Shown here one piece after another: positions 19,380-27,808 of a stretch of 56,725 nt of DNA. The notes under the pieces were generated by a model. The model saw only the letters and a list, made by a program, of their open reading frames with translations, was not told where the DNA came from and did no database searches. The stretch covers positions 1 to 56,725 of the forward strand of contig NZ_JAELTX010000014.1 in assembly GCF_016429065.1 (NCBI RefSeq), given 5' to 3'. A program made the position numbers and the translations under genes. The stretch comes from Pedobacter sp. ASV17. Its GTDB lineage: Bacteria > Bacteroidota > Bacteroidia > Sphingobacteriales > Sphingobacteriaceae. Numbering within the stretch: the stretch's first letter is position 1; the number at the start of each line of letters is the position of its first letter.

Positions 19380-20048
19380 TTAGAACTTGATCAGTTTGCC
19401 AGATCCGCTAATGTCCTGTTGAATTATCGGATCGCCTTTGTAGTATACTTTACCACTACCACTTATCTTTGCCTTGATCCTGTCTTGCACCTGAAGCCTC
19501 AGACTACCGCTACCAGAAATATCGGCATCAGCAGTTTTACTTGTAACAGCTTCAAAAGCTACCGCTCCAGAACCAGAAATATCAACTTTTACATTGTCTA
19601 TCTGCATGACATGATCTGCCGCTACTTTTCCCGAACCGCTAATGGAGACATTCAAATTGGGTATTACGGGGAAGTTTCCTTCTATTTCCACCTTAGTACT
19701 GCCACTTAATTCTAATCTATTCAAAGTTGGCATAGTTATTATTACCTCTACATCATCCCTACTTACACTTACCCTTTCGAAACCAATATGCAGTACATTG
19801 TTCACTATTCTTGTAGTATAGTGAGAGATAATATTACTGGAACCTTTTACCATTACACTAAATTCTGTTCCATATTTTACCTCTACAGGTGTAGCACCGC
19901 TAGAGCTGATTCCTGTAAACTGCCCCAGGTTTCGGATTTCAGAAATGATGTTTCCATTCCCTGTGAGTCGATCTTTTTTACACGACGAAAAGTGAATAAC
20001 GACGACTAAGCCTAATACAATTGCAATTACTCTTTTCATATATTTCAT
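19380..20048 (-). CDS. Head GIN domain (DUF2807) lipoprotein, 222 aa
   Basis: A short signal peptide ends in a lipobox-like HFSSC, so the protein is probably lipidated and held at the periplasmic or outer face. The body is a right-handed beta-repeat with regular ISGSG turns (ELSGSTKVEIEG, SISGSGKVAAD, DISGSGAVAFE, DISGSGSLRLQ, KISGSGKVYYK), the hallmark of the putative auto-transporter adhesin head GIN family. The function of the family is not firmly known. A second possible start, ATG at 20039, would shorten it by three residues. It lies 22 bases after the LA_2272-type gene and 16 before the hydroxylase gene, inside the six-gene operon. Confidence 0.92.
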   Translation of the reverse strand: MKYMKRVIAIVLGLVVVIHFSSCKKDRLTGNGNIISEIRNLGQFTGISSSGATPVEVKYGTEFSVMVKGSSNIISHYTTRIVNNVLHIGFERVSVSRDDVEVIITMPTLNRLELSGSTKVEIEGNFPVIPNLNVSISGSGKVAADHVMQIDNVKVDISGSGAVAFEAVTSKTADADISGSGSLRLQVQDRIKAKISGSGKVYYKGDPIIQQDISGSGKLIKF

Positions 20049-20070
20049 TTATTTGTGTGTGTGAAATCTT

Positions 20071-21246
20071 TTAAAAAACAAATTGTAAACCTGCTTGGTA
20101 ACCAATGTGCAGCGACTGTTGAAAACCTGAGTGCTTACGTTGCCAAGTACGGATGACTAAATCATCACTTTCTGGATGCAAGGCTTTTCCTTCTACCGTA
20201 TTGGTACTTACGAAATTGATGGATGGTCCGCCAAAAATCTCCAACCAAGGAGCTACTTTTACAGCTGGCAACAACCTAAAAGTGCCCTTAAAGTATTCTC
20301 CCTTTTCAAAGCTTTCCAAAATCGTTTGGGTTAATTCCATGTTTAACCTAAAATATCTCGACTTAAAGAAATGAGCACCTAAACCAGCCTCAAAAGCATA
20401 AACCTCATCTTTGTTTTTAAGGTTGTAGCCCACTCCAATAATTCCGTACATATTTTTTCCTCCAGATCTGAACGTTAACATAGACGTCTGAGTCTCATCA
20501 ATGGTTGCGGCGATACTTTTTTCTCCGTTTTTGATGATGTTGATGATTCCGATAGGGTTATCGCTTGTTTCGGCAATGTTGATGAAACCTGCTACTTGGG
20601 CACCTTTTACCTTTTTGGCAATGTTAATGAAACCCGCAAACTGGCTGCCGTTTACATCTTTAGCCACATTCATGAAACCTGCAAATTGTGATGCCGAAAT
20701 ATCTTTAGCGATATTAGAAAAACCTGCAAACTGAGTCCCTTTTACCTTCCTAGCTACGTTAGCAAAGCCTGCAAACTGTACGCCGTTCATCTCGCCACCA
20801 GTGGTATTTATAAAACCAGCAAACTGCGCCCCCTCAACATTTCTTTGGGCCAAATTGGCGAAACCAGCAAACTGGCTGCCCTTAGCAGAACGATAAGTAT
20901 TTAAAAAACCTGCGAATAATGCTCCATTGGCTTGTTTACCAATATGGTTAGAGAAGCCTGCAAACTGCACACCGTTGCTTTCATTACGTACCACATTACT
21001 TATTCCTGCAAAGGAAAGTCCTTTTTCCACCGATGAAATGCCCGCCAGCAAATGGATAGATAAATTATTGGTATCTAAAGGTGCGTGTGTACCGTTAGTG
21101 CTTAATGGATAAATGAGTCCAAAATGCACTTTGGTTGTTTTTACTTCCTGCGCATTTGTTTGGAAGGCCAAGCCTAAAAAAGTAATCCCTAGGTAGGTTG
21201 CTTTTTTTATTTGATTAAATTGATTGGTAAAGTTTAACGCTTTCAT
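20071..21246 (-). CDS. LA_2272-type surface repeat protein, 391 aa
   Basis: A signal peptide of about 32 residues ends near TNAQ. Residues about 75-250 hold ten to eleven units of 17-20 residues of the form GVQFAGFANVAxxxxx, strikingly regular in FAGF. The C-terminal 140 residues (MYGIIGVGYNLKNKDEVYAF...) look like a small outer-membrane barrel or cap and parallel the end of the STN-repeat protein at 14503-16293. Family members are surface or outer-membrane proteins of unknown role. It is the first gene of the likely operon and the counterpart without an STN domain of the last gene. Confidence 0.85.
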   Translation of the reverse strand: MKALNFTNQFNQIKKATYLGITFLGLAFQTNAQEVKTTKVHFGLIYPLSTNGTHAPLDTNNLSIHLLAGISSVEKGLSFAGISNVVRNESNGVQFAGFSNHIGKQANGALFAGFLNTYRSAKGSQFAGFANLAQRNVEGAQFAGFINTTGGEMNGVQFAGFANVARKVKGTQFAGFSNIAKDISASQFAGFMNVAKDVNGSQFAGFINIAKKVKGAQVAGFINIAETSDNPIGIINIIKNGEKSIAATIDETQTSMLTFRSGGKNMYGIIGVGYNLKNKDEVYAFEAGLGAHFFKSRYFRLNMELTQTILESFEKGEYFKGTFRLLPAVKVAPWLEIFGGPSINFVSTNTVEGKALHPESDDLVIRTWQRKHSGFQQSLHIGYQAGLQFVF

Positions 21247-21503
21247 TGATGTCTTATTTAAAAATGAGACAACAAGAAAGAAATGTACCCCTACGTGAAT
21301 TTTTGAAAAAATGGAAAATATTTATAAGCAACTAAATATCAACACTATAAAAACAATAATTTTTGAAATTTTATATTTTTGAAAAGCAACATTCAGTAAT
21401 ACTTGGGCTGCTTTAGTCCCGCTTTCCACTTTACTCTCCCGATTTAACATCGGGATCGTGCTCGTTTCAATCGGGTTTAAAAACTTGGGTTCGATGAGCA
21501 AAA

Positions 21504-21620
21504 AACCTAAACTTTAGGCATAGACATAGATTTACGTCCTGCTTTAAGACCTCGAAGAGGTCAAATACCTATAAAAAAAACTTATCACCTTTGGTACGAC
21601 TCCTACAGAGTCGCATACTC
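21504..21620. repeat. Direct repeat of about 115 bp, copy 1
   Basis: It aligns with 21789-21902 over its whole length with small indels. It carries two hairpins: GACCTC-gaa-GAGGTC at 21548-21562 and GACTC-ctaca-GAGTC at 21598-21612. Both hairpins are kept in copy 2, apart from one C/A change beside the first loop. Confidence 0.75.
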
Positions 21621-21788
21621 TATTTAAAGAAACAGCTCACCTTGCATTCCAAAGATTTCTCCGCTCGCTTCGCTGCGGTCGAAATGACGCGACCCGCACA
21701 ATCTTCCAAAGACCTATTTCCCCTCCTAGTCAGTGTGATCACCGTACCGGTTTTCTAATAATTGATGATAACAACAACCATAGGGAGA

Positions 21789-21902
21789 AAGCCTAAAGTT
21801 TGGGTATAGATATAGATTGACATTTAGTTTAAAGACCTAGAAGAGGTCAAATACTTATAAAAAACCTTATCACCTTTACGACTCCTACAGAGTCGCATGC
21901 TT
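21789..21902. repeat. Direct repeat of about 115 bp, copy 2
   Basis: Second copy of the element at 21504-21620, in the same orientation about 285 bases later. The GACTC/GAGTC hairpin is unchanged and the first hairpin has one arm base altered. No transposase or terminal repeats accompany it. Confidence 0.75.
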
Positions 21903-22035
21903 TGGCCCACATCTTTCTTTATAATGATTGAAATCCTTCGGATTTTTCCGGTTCCCCTTCTGGTTGGTATGATCGCCTTACCTATTGACCTTCCTGTGGT
22001 TAGTGATAACATCCAACCACAGCATAACAAAACCC

Positions 22036-24390
22036 CTACACCACTCCGCCCATATAAGGGTCGGTAATACTATCTACACCAGTTTCAATGTGGCCAGCAT
22101 AATATGATTGGTAATCATCATAACCTTTTACCCTCACCTTAAAATTATACCAATGCTGGTATTTCTTCAAGTTAAGTGATACTATTTTCTTAGTGCCTGC
22201 ATCCACCTTTATGGTCTTATTATTGGCTTTGTACACATCATCAACAATCAACACTTCCATGGCTTGGTTGCTTTTGTTTTCCAAAAGCAACTGCAAATTC
22301 CCTGAATATCTTTTTGAATTATCCTGCAACTCGGGCACTGCGGCGAGTAACAAATCAGGATCAGCACTGCTCCCCATAAACCTACGGTAGAAACCATTTG
22401 GTCCATGTACCGATAAATCATAACGACCTTGTGCAAAAGCGTCTATTTCCCAGTTGTCTTCAATATGGTCGTTTGCTTTTACGCCAATGTACCAATTACG
22501 ACCTTGCTCGCCACTATAAGTATTTAAAGCCGAAACATTAAAAGGCGCTCCAACACTTTGTTCTTCTGTAACGAAATCAAGCACTACACTTGTTTTAGTT
22601 TCATTTAAACGGGCATCAACCCTTAAATGATAAGGCAAAGCACAGGCAGGTTTAGTCCCCCTTTCCTGCTTGGCCATCAAGGCCGATGCCCCGTCTTCAA
22701 AAGCATGGTGTCGATTGATTTTTACAATATCTTCTTCCTTTAACGGAAACGGAATTCGTTGTTGAGGTTTGCTCTTTACCTTTTGGATATGGTCAATCAC
22801 CTGATTGCGTTCCAACACGTTTGGATATTTGAGTTTCTCCCCTTTATAAGGTCTAAACACAGAAGTCAGGTTCCCACAAACGGCCCTACGCCACGTACTA
22901 ATTTGTTCACTTTTTAATTGCTTTCCAGTTTTATGTTTCAAAAAATCCTCCAAAAACATTAGGGTACTGGTATGGTCAAAAACTTGCGAATTCACATAGC
23001 CACCTCTGCTCCACGGCGAAGCCACAATCATGGGCACGCGATAGCCCAAACCAATAGGACTGCCCTCGTTTGCTTCATAATCAGAAGCGGTATCAATCCC
23101 TTCTGATACCTTGCCTCGAGCCAACGTATCTGGCTTTGGCGCTACAAACGGTGGCATATGGTCGTAATAACCATCATTTTCATCGTAGTTAACAATAAAG
23201 ATGGTTTTCTTCCATATTTCAGGATTTTCTGTCAGGATATTTAAAGCTTCCGATACGTACCAAATGCCATATAAAGGCGAGCTGGTATGCTCCGAAAAGC
23301 GTTGAGGAGCTACCAACCACGAAACCGTAGGTAACTTCCCTTCTTTTACATCTTTTCTAAATTGATAAAAAATATCGCCCTTAGGCACATTTAAGGTTTC
23401 TTGCTCACCCTGTTCATTTTCATAAGTATGGGGAGCCAATTCCAAATAATCTGCGGCGTTAACGTTAGTAGTAAAAGCCTTATCAATTAAGTTTTTCTCA
23501 CGTTGCGTTAAACGATTATATTTTTCAAGCACTTCTTCTGCCGAAAGATTTGGTGTAACCGTTTTGTCGCCATTCTTCCTAAAATAAGCGGATAATTTTA
23601 CTTGATGTCTCTTTACATATTCCAAGGCATTATCGCCATAATTCCCCAACCAATCATCGGTTTCAGAAGGAAGTTTAGCTGTCCAAATCTCGTTTTGGTA
23701 AACCCGCCAATCAATCCCATGATCTTCCATCAATTCAGGAAAGGTAGGCCAATCCACAAAACGGCCAGTATGTGATTCCGCTTGGTAATTGCTCACCACC
23801 GCTTTGGTGGTTTTATCATTGGGGTTAGGATGCACATTACCTGTCCAAAAAAACAATCTGTTAGGTGTAGTTCCAGTTAACGACGAACAAAAATGATGGT
23901 CGCAAATGGTAAACGCATCTGCCATGGCGTAATAAAAAGGCAAATCATGTCTTTTATAGTGAGCCAAGCACATGGCCGTTTTTGCAGGAATCCAATGGTC
24001 GTATTTTCCATCATTTCTGGCAGCTATTTGATCGGGCCACGAATGTGCCAAACCTCCCTGCCAAGTAATCTTGGTTTTATTAATATCTACGTGAAAAGGG
24101 GTATATGCATTACCCTTGGCATCACGTTGCACCCAAACTTTATCTTGGTTAGGCAAAATATGCGGATGAGGGTCATTAAAACCACGCACTCCTTTCATGG
24201 CTCCGAACATGTGGTCAAACGATCGGTTTTCCTGCATCAGAAAAACGACATGCTCGGCATCGTAAAAAGTACTGCCCAAAGCAGGATTAATGGCTAAAGC
24301 TCGCTGAATAGCCTCTGGGAAAAGAGTAGATAATGCCGTAGCTCCCGACAATAAACTGGCCTGTTTTAGGAAATCTCTTCTGGTAGTCAA
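22036..24390 (-). CDS. Phosphocholine-specific phospholipase C, Tat-exported, 784 aa
   Basis: The N-terminus TTRRDFLKQASLLSG is a twin-arginine signal, with a hydrophobic stretch up to about residue 33, so the enzyme is exported folded. Residues about 42-500 are the phosphoesterase domain (VVFLMQENRSFDHMFGAMKG, ITWQGGLAHSWPDQ, FIVNYDENDGYYDHMPP). The last 180 residues hold two beta-sandwich repeats typical of the C-terminus of this bacterial phospholipase C group. The family cleaves phosphatidylcholine or sphingomyelin to release phosphocholine and, in some members, helps with phosphate scavenging. Length and domain order are standard. It is monocistronic on the minus strand, with repeat-rich DNA after its stop. 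Confidence 0.95.
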   Translation of the reverse strand: MTTRRDFLKQASLLSGATALSTLFPEAIQRALAINPALGSTFYDAEHVVFLMQENRSFDHMFGAMKGVRGFNDPHPHILPNQDKVWVQRDAKGNAYTPFHVDINKTKITWQGGLAHSWPDQIAARNDGKYDHWIPAKTAMCLAHYKRHDLPFYYAMADAFTICDHHFCSSLTGTTPNRLFFWTGNVHPNPNDKTTKAVVSNYQAESHTGRFVDWPTFPELMEDHGIDWRVYQNEIWTAKLPSETDDWLGNYGDNALEYVKRHQVKLSAYFRKNGDKTVTPNLSAEEVLEKYNRLTQREKNLIDKAFTTNVNAADYLELAPHTYENEQGEQETLNVPKGDIFYQFRKDVKEGKLPTVSWLVAPQRFSEHTSSPLYGIWYVSEALNILTENPEIWKKTIFIVNYDENDGYYDHMPPFVAPKPDTLARGKVSEGIDTASDYEANEGSPIGLGYRVPMIVASPWSRGGYVNSQVFDHTSTLMFLEDFLKHKTGKQLKSEQISTWRRAVCGNLTSVFRPYKGEKLKYPNVLERNQVIDHIQKVKSKPQQRIPFPLKEEDIVKINRHHAFEDGASALMAKQERGTKPACALPYHLRVDARLNETKTSVVLDFVTEEQSVGAPFNVSALNTYSGEQGRNWYIGVKANDHIEDNWEIDAFAQGRYDLSVHGPNGFYRRFMGSSADPDLLLAAVPELQDNSKRYSGNLQLLLENKSNQAMEVLIVDDVYKANNKTIKVDAGTKKIVSLNLKKYQHWYNFKVRVKGYDDYQSYYAGHIETGVDSITDPYMGGVV

Positions 24391-24494
24391 ATCGATTTTA
24401 TTTCAAAGGTTAAAATTAAGGGACTGTTTAAAGTTAATCAATGGAAATCAATAATAGGATGTAGGCGGTAAACCCACGATGATGAGAAGCCCTA

Positions 24495-25364
24495 TCAGAA
24501 ACAACAAATTTCCCAACTACGCTCCCAGCTTTCGCCACTTTCCAACCTCTCCATCCCTTCTTTATCTGCTAACTGCTGGTTATGGTTAACACCATCGGCT
24601 ATGCCGCACCAAGGTTCTAAACATACAAAATCAGCATCTTTAGCTGCCCAAATTCCAAAATATGGAAACCCTTCAAAATGAAAATTTAGGCCATTATAAT
24701 TTTTGTTATTCAGTAGTCGGATATGTTTGCTTTTCAGATTTTTAAAAACCAGTGCATCCTCGTAAAAGAGCTCATGCTTTAAAGGCAAAATCTTATCCTT
24801 AAGTTTTAAAGTGGTGGTTTCATCTAAAACCAGGTTATCTACAATGTGATGAAAAGTAAGCTCGTCATCATTATCAAACTGTAGGTAGTAATCGGTATAA
24901 ACTCCTTCATTGTTCAAAGGTGCTGCAAAGGCGGGATGCCCACCAATAGAAAACAAAAGTGGTTGAGTACTTGGGTTTGACACCTGATAGGCACATTGTA
25001 AACTAGCCCCTTGAAGTCGGTATTTAAGGGTAAGTTCAAACTCAAAAGGATAGTTTTTTAAGGTTTCCTCATTATGTCTTAGCTTAAAAGCAATTTCATT
25101 GGCATTTAGCTTTTCATAAGAAAACTCCATGTCACGGGCAAAACCATGCCTCGACAAATGATATTGTTTGCCTTGATAGAAATAGGTATTATCTTTAAAC
25201 GCTCCTACAATTGGAAATAACACTGGACTAAACTTTCCCCAAAACTTTGCATCACCACTCCACATGTAGTTTACCTCACTATCGGTTCCCATGATACGTT
25301 GAAGTTCTGCGCCTTTGGTAGAAAAATCTACAACCAAGTGCTCATTCTTTATAGAAACAATCAT
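24495..25364 (-). CDS. Aldose 1-epimerase family protein (LacX-like), 289 aa
   Basis: The reading frame opens at 25421, but the ATG at 25364 (MIVSIKNEHLVVDFSTKGAE) fits the family N-terminus, and the extra 19 residues look untranslated. Motifs include YMWSGDAKFWGKFSPVLFPI, LSRHGFARDMEF with the conserved His, and FSIGGHPAFAAP with the second His. Near the C-terminus is FVCLEPWCGIAD, giving the usual acidic residue. Members interconvert anomers of aldoses or bind sugar phosphates in the cytoplasm. The subgroup's exact substrate is unknown. It stands alone, about 100 bases from the phospholipase gene. Confidence 0.9.
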   Translation of the reverse strand: MIVSIKNEHLVVDFSTKGAELQRIMGTDSEVNYMWSGDAKFWGKFSPVLFPIVGAFKDNTYFYQGKQYHLSRHGFARDMEFSYEKLNANEIAFKLRHNEETLKNYPFEFELTLKYRLQGASLQCAYQVSNPSTQPLLFSIGGHPAFAAPLNNEGVYTDYYLQFDNDDELTFHHIVDNLVLDETTTLKLKDKILPLKHELFYEDALVFKNLKSKHIRLLNNKNYNGLNFHFEGFPYFGIWAAKDADFVCLEPWCGIADGVNHNQQLADKEGMERLESGESWERSWEICCF

Positions 25365-25699
25365 GAAATAAAAATAAAGCTTTTCGGAATATCTTTTTGA
25401 AATTTTAACAAACTCTAACAATTTGTAGTGGTTATAGCTACAGACTTAATTATAGAGAAGGGAATAATAGCAGGAGCCCATGTTTCTCCCGTTGGGAAGA
25501 TTAAGAGATAGAGCAAATCTTATATTTCCTCCCCCTACCCCCTCCAGAGGGGGATATAGCAATAGTGCTAAACAATAGTAATAACGAAACGCAGAAAAAC
25601 TGATAGCAGTACCATGTCTCCCTTTGGAGAGCCTGCTCCGACTCATCGGAGAAGATTAAGAGGGAGGAATTTAATCGCGAAACAGAAAAGGCATTTTAC
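25365..25699. other. Intergenic region with dispersed repeats
   Basis: This spacer of about 335 bases has no credible gene. It holds a CCCCCTC-ca-GAGGGGG hairpin (25538-25553) inside a roughly 40-base element that recurs within the photolyase gene, and two related CTCCC...GAAGATTAAGAG segments near 25485 and 25615. A 66-codon frame across it encodes only the repeat. Confidence 0.65.
25526..25564 (-). repeat. Dispersed CCCCCTC/GAGGGGG palindromic element, intergenic copy
   Basis: Read on the minus strand it runs TATCCCCCTCTGGAGGGGG, then TAGGGGGAGGAAATATAAG. It aligns almost base for base with 29318-29357 inside the photolyase gene. It is probably one member of a genome-wide family of short palindromic repeats. 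Confidence 0.75.
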
Positions 25700-26683
25700 C
25701 TAATCCTTTTGATAAACCTCAGGATTAATCACCTGCGGCATTTGCTCTCCTTTTAGAGCTTTAACAATATTTTGGGCCGCCATCACCGCCATTTTCTCTC
25801 TGGTTTCTTCAGTAGCAGAACCAATATGCGGCAACACGCAAACATTTTCCATATTTAACAGCGAATTGGTCCTGTCCATAGGTTCAGGATTGGTCACATC
25901 TAAGCCAGCACCCCAAATGGTTTTGTTTTGCAATGCAGCAATCAAATCCTTTTCATTGTGGATGGCTCCACGTGCAGTATTGATAAAGATGGCATTGGGC
26001 TTCATTTTTTCAAACGCTTTGAGGTTGAACATGCCCTTAGTTTCTTCCGTTAAATTCACGTGCACCGAAAGGACATCGCTTTGTTTCAATAGCTCCTCAA
26101 AAGATACATAAGTAGCATTTAATAATTCCTCTGCGTCTTGGTTTTTACTTCTGTTATGGTAAATCACCTGCATTCCATAGGCTGCTTTTGCTTTTTTCGC
26201 GAGCTCAAGACCTATTCTTCCTAAACCTAACACGCCAAGTGTCTTGCCATAAAGCTCTTGCCCTAGGTTTTTCATGGGATCAAAAAATCCCCACTCGCCA
26301 CGTTCAATGGTTTTATGCATGTAAAAAGCTTTTCTCGCTACAGAAAGCATCAACAAGAAAGCCACATCGGCAGTAGCTTCACTCAATACATCAGGGGTAT
26401 TGCTAATAGGCACACCATGTTCAGTGGCCGCTTTAACATCAACTCTATCGTAACCAACGCTCATTAATGCAATGCCTTTTAAATGTTTACACGAGCTGAG
26501 AAAATGTTCATCTATTTTATTAGGCCCCACGCTGAGTAACCCCGCATGCCCTTCACACCTTTTAATGAGTTCTTCAGATGTTAAGTCCTTACTTTCCGTA
26601 TAAACACTAGTTTCGTAACCTTCATTCCTAATCAATTCCAAAGCATTTTCGCTAATACGACGTGTAATTAAAACTTTCTCCAT
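25700..26683 (-). CDS. D-2-hydroxyacid dehydrogenase (glyoxylate/hydroxypyruvate reductase type), 327 aa
   Basis: Start chosen at the ATG 26683 (MEKVLITRRISENALELI). The longer frame to 26866 would translate a perfect palindrome and a repeat element and adds 61 unrelated residues. The catalytic domain is split around a Rossmann NAD(P) domain (GKTLGVLGLGRIGLELAKKA). Signature segments are VHVNLTEETKGMFN, FINTARGAIHNEKDLIAAL with the catalytic Arg region, the Glu in LDVTNPEPMD, and the His in LPHIGSATEETR. This matches the D-glycerate/glyoxylate reductase subgroup, which reduces glyoxylate or hydroxypyruvate in the cytoplasm. It is monocistronic. Confidence 0.94.
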   Translation of the reverse strand: MEKVLITRRISENALELIRNEGYETSVYTESKDLTSEELIKRCEGHAGLLSVGPNKIDEHFLSSCKHLKGIALMSVGYDRVDVKAATEHGVPISNTPDVLSEATADVAFLLMLSVARKAFYMHKTIERGEWGFFDPMKNLGQELYGKTLGVLGLGRIGLELAKKAKAAYGMQVIYHNRSKNQDAEELLNATYVSFEELLKQSDVLSVHVNLTEETKGMFNLKAFEKMKPNAIFINTARGAIHNEKDLIAALQNKTIWGAGLDVTNPEPMDRTNSLLNMENVCVLPHIGSATEETREKMAVMAAQNIVKALKGEQMPQVINPEVYQKD

Positions 26684-26778
26684 AACCCAAATAGTATCTT
26701 GTAAAACTAACGCTTTTAATTGGCTATTGTTTAGGAAAAAGCTGTTAATTGAAGTTATTTTAACGTTTTCGGCACTAA

Positions 26779-26812
26779 AAACCTCGTAGGTTTTTAAAAA
26801 CCTACGAGGTTT
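26779..26812. repeat. Perfect 34-bp palindrome
   Basis: Each 17-base half, AACCTCGTAGGTTTTT with one extra A at the outer end, is the exact reverse complement of the other, with no loop. It lies between the divergent dehydrogenase and esterase genes. It has a variant at 51819-51866 that differs by a paired base change, and is probably a mobile or dispersed palindromic element. Confidence 0.9.
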
Positions 26813-26952
26813 AGTTCCTCCTATAACTACCGCCCCTCTGGTTGGTGTTATCACCATACCAGGCAACTACAACAACAGGTTTAATCCTAAGCTCACTCCT
26901 CTAAAATTAAAACAACATTTAAACCTTATTCCAAAATGCCACTCTATCGGGT

Positions 26953-27759
26953 ATGCAAGCAAAACACTATTTCAAGATCCAGTTATTGGCGTTGTTCATG
27001 TTCACTTCGCTATTATCGGCAGTAGCTCAGGAGAGCAGTCCAAAAACAATGGAATGGACCATCAACGGTGAGACTAGACAGGCTCTCGTTTATATTCCCA
27101 CTTCTGCTAAAAACAAACCGACTCCTATTATTTTCGCTTTTCATGGCCATGGCGGAACCATGCTTAACATGTACAGAACAAGAGGTTTTGAAAAACTTTG
27201 GCCAGAGGCCATTTTTATTTGTCCGCAAGGATTGAACACCGTAGGCTTGCTTACCGATCCAGAAGGCAAAAGAAGTGGATGGGTAATGGATATGAAAACC
27301 AATAAGAATAGGGATTTACAGTTTTTTGATGCCATGCTTAAAACGCTTAAAGCCGACTATAAAGTTGACAACAATCGCATTTATGCCACAGGGCACTCAA
27401 ACGGTGGTGGTTTTACTTATTTGCTGTGGGCAACAAGAGCCAATGAGTTTGCCGCCTTTGCACCAACCGCTACGGCAGCAGGAAAGTTAAGAGGCGATTT
27501 AACACCTAAACCTGCATTGCACCTAATGGGCGAAGCAGATCCTTTGGTAAAGCCATTCATGCAAAAAGCAACCTACAATAAGGTATTATTGTTAAACGGC
27601 TGCAGTAAAGAAGGGGTAAAACTAGATAGCAATGCCACTTTATACGCTGGTAAAGATGGGAATGACGTCATTATTTTTTTGCATAGCGGCGGCCATGAGT
27701 ATCCCAGAAATGCCAACCAAACCATTATCGATTTTTTCAAGAAATACACGAAAAAGTAA
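26953..27759 (+). CDS. Secreted PHB-depolymerase/feruloyl-esterase-type hydrolase, 268 aa
   Basis: A signal peptide (about 1-25, cut at VAQ) precedes an alpha/beta-hydrolase. The oxyanion region is AFHGHGG (64-68), the nucleophile Ser149 lies in GHSNGG, and likely partners are Asp196 (GEADPLV) and His248 (SGGHEYP). The layout matches the LpqC/polyhydroxybutyrate depolymerase-like group, which also contains feruloyl and acetyl esterases of plant polymers. The substrate cannot be told from the sequence. Because the protein is exported, a role on external polymers or esters is likely. The gene is divergent from the dehydrogenase and 49 bases ahead of the TIGR01777 gene. Confidence 0.88.
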   Translation: MQAKHYFKIQLLALFMFTSLLSAVAQESSPKTMEWTINGETRQALVYIPTSAKNKPTPIIFAFHGHGGTMLNMYRTRGFEKLWPEAIFICPQGLNTVGLLTDPEGKRSGWVMDMKTNKNRDLQFFDAMLKTLKADYKVDNNRIYATGHSNGGGFTYLLWATRANEFAAFAPTATAAGKLRGDLTPKPALHLMGEADPLVKPFMQKATYNKVLLLNGCSKEGVKLDSNATLYAGKDGNDVIIFLHSGGHEYPRNANQTIIDFFKKYTKK

Positions 27760-27808
27760 ACCTGTATGCTTCACTAAAACTAATTTCCTAATTTAGGGTT
27801 TAGTTGAT

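Larger units (their letters stand above)
21247..22035. other. Gene-free spacer packed with dispersed repeats
   Basis: No credible gene is present. It contains two direct repeats of about 115 bp (21504-21620, 21789-21902), a hairpin CCCGAT/ATCGGG near 21440, a segment at 21652-21689 resembling the common Bacteroidota intergenic repeat (CGCTTCGCTGCGGTCGAAAT), and two loosely related copies of a GGTTGGTnTGATC-type element near 21730 and 21960. A third, better copy of the latter is near 26838. The promoter of the six-gene operon must lie near 21250-21400, but I found no clean consensus. Confidence 0.7.

Noticed and set aside
21824..22030. Minus-strand 68-codon frame after the phospholipase gene
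   Set aside because: It is translated from the dispersed repeats of the spacer and shows no protein-like pattern.
25446..25646. Minus-strand 66-codon frame with PPLEGVGGG
   Set aside because: The frame spells the CCCCCTC/GAGGGGG repeat, often misread as protein in this phylum.
26684..26866. N-terminal extension of the hydroxyacid dehydrogenase to 26866
   Set aside because: It would translate a perfect 34-bp palindrome and a repeat; the family N-terminus starts at MEKVLITRR (26683).
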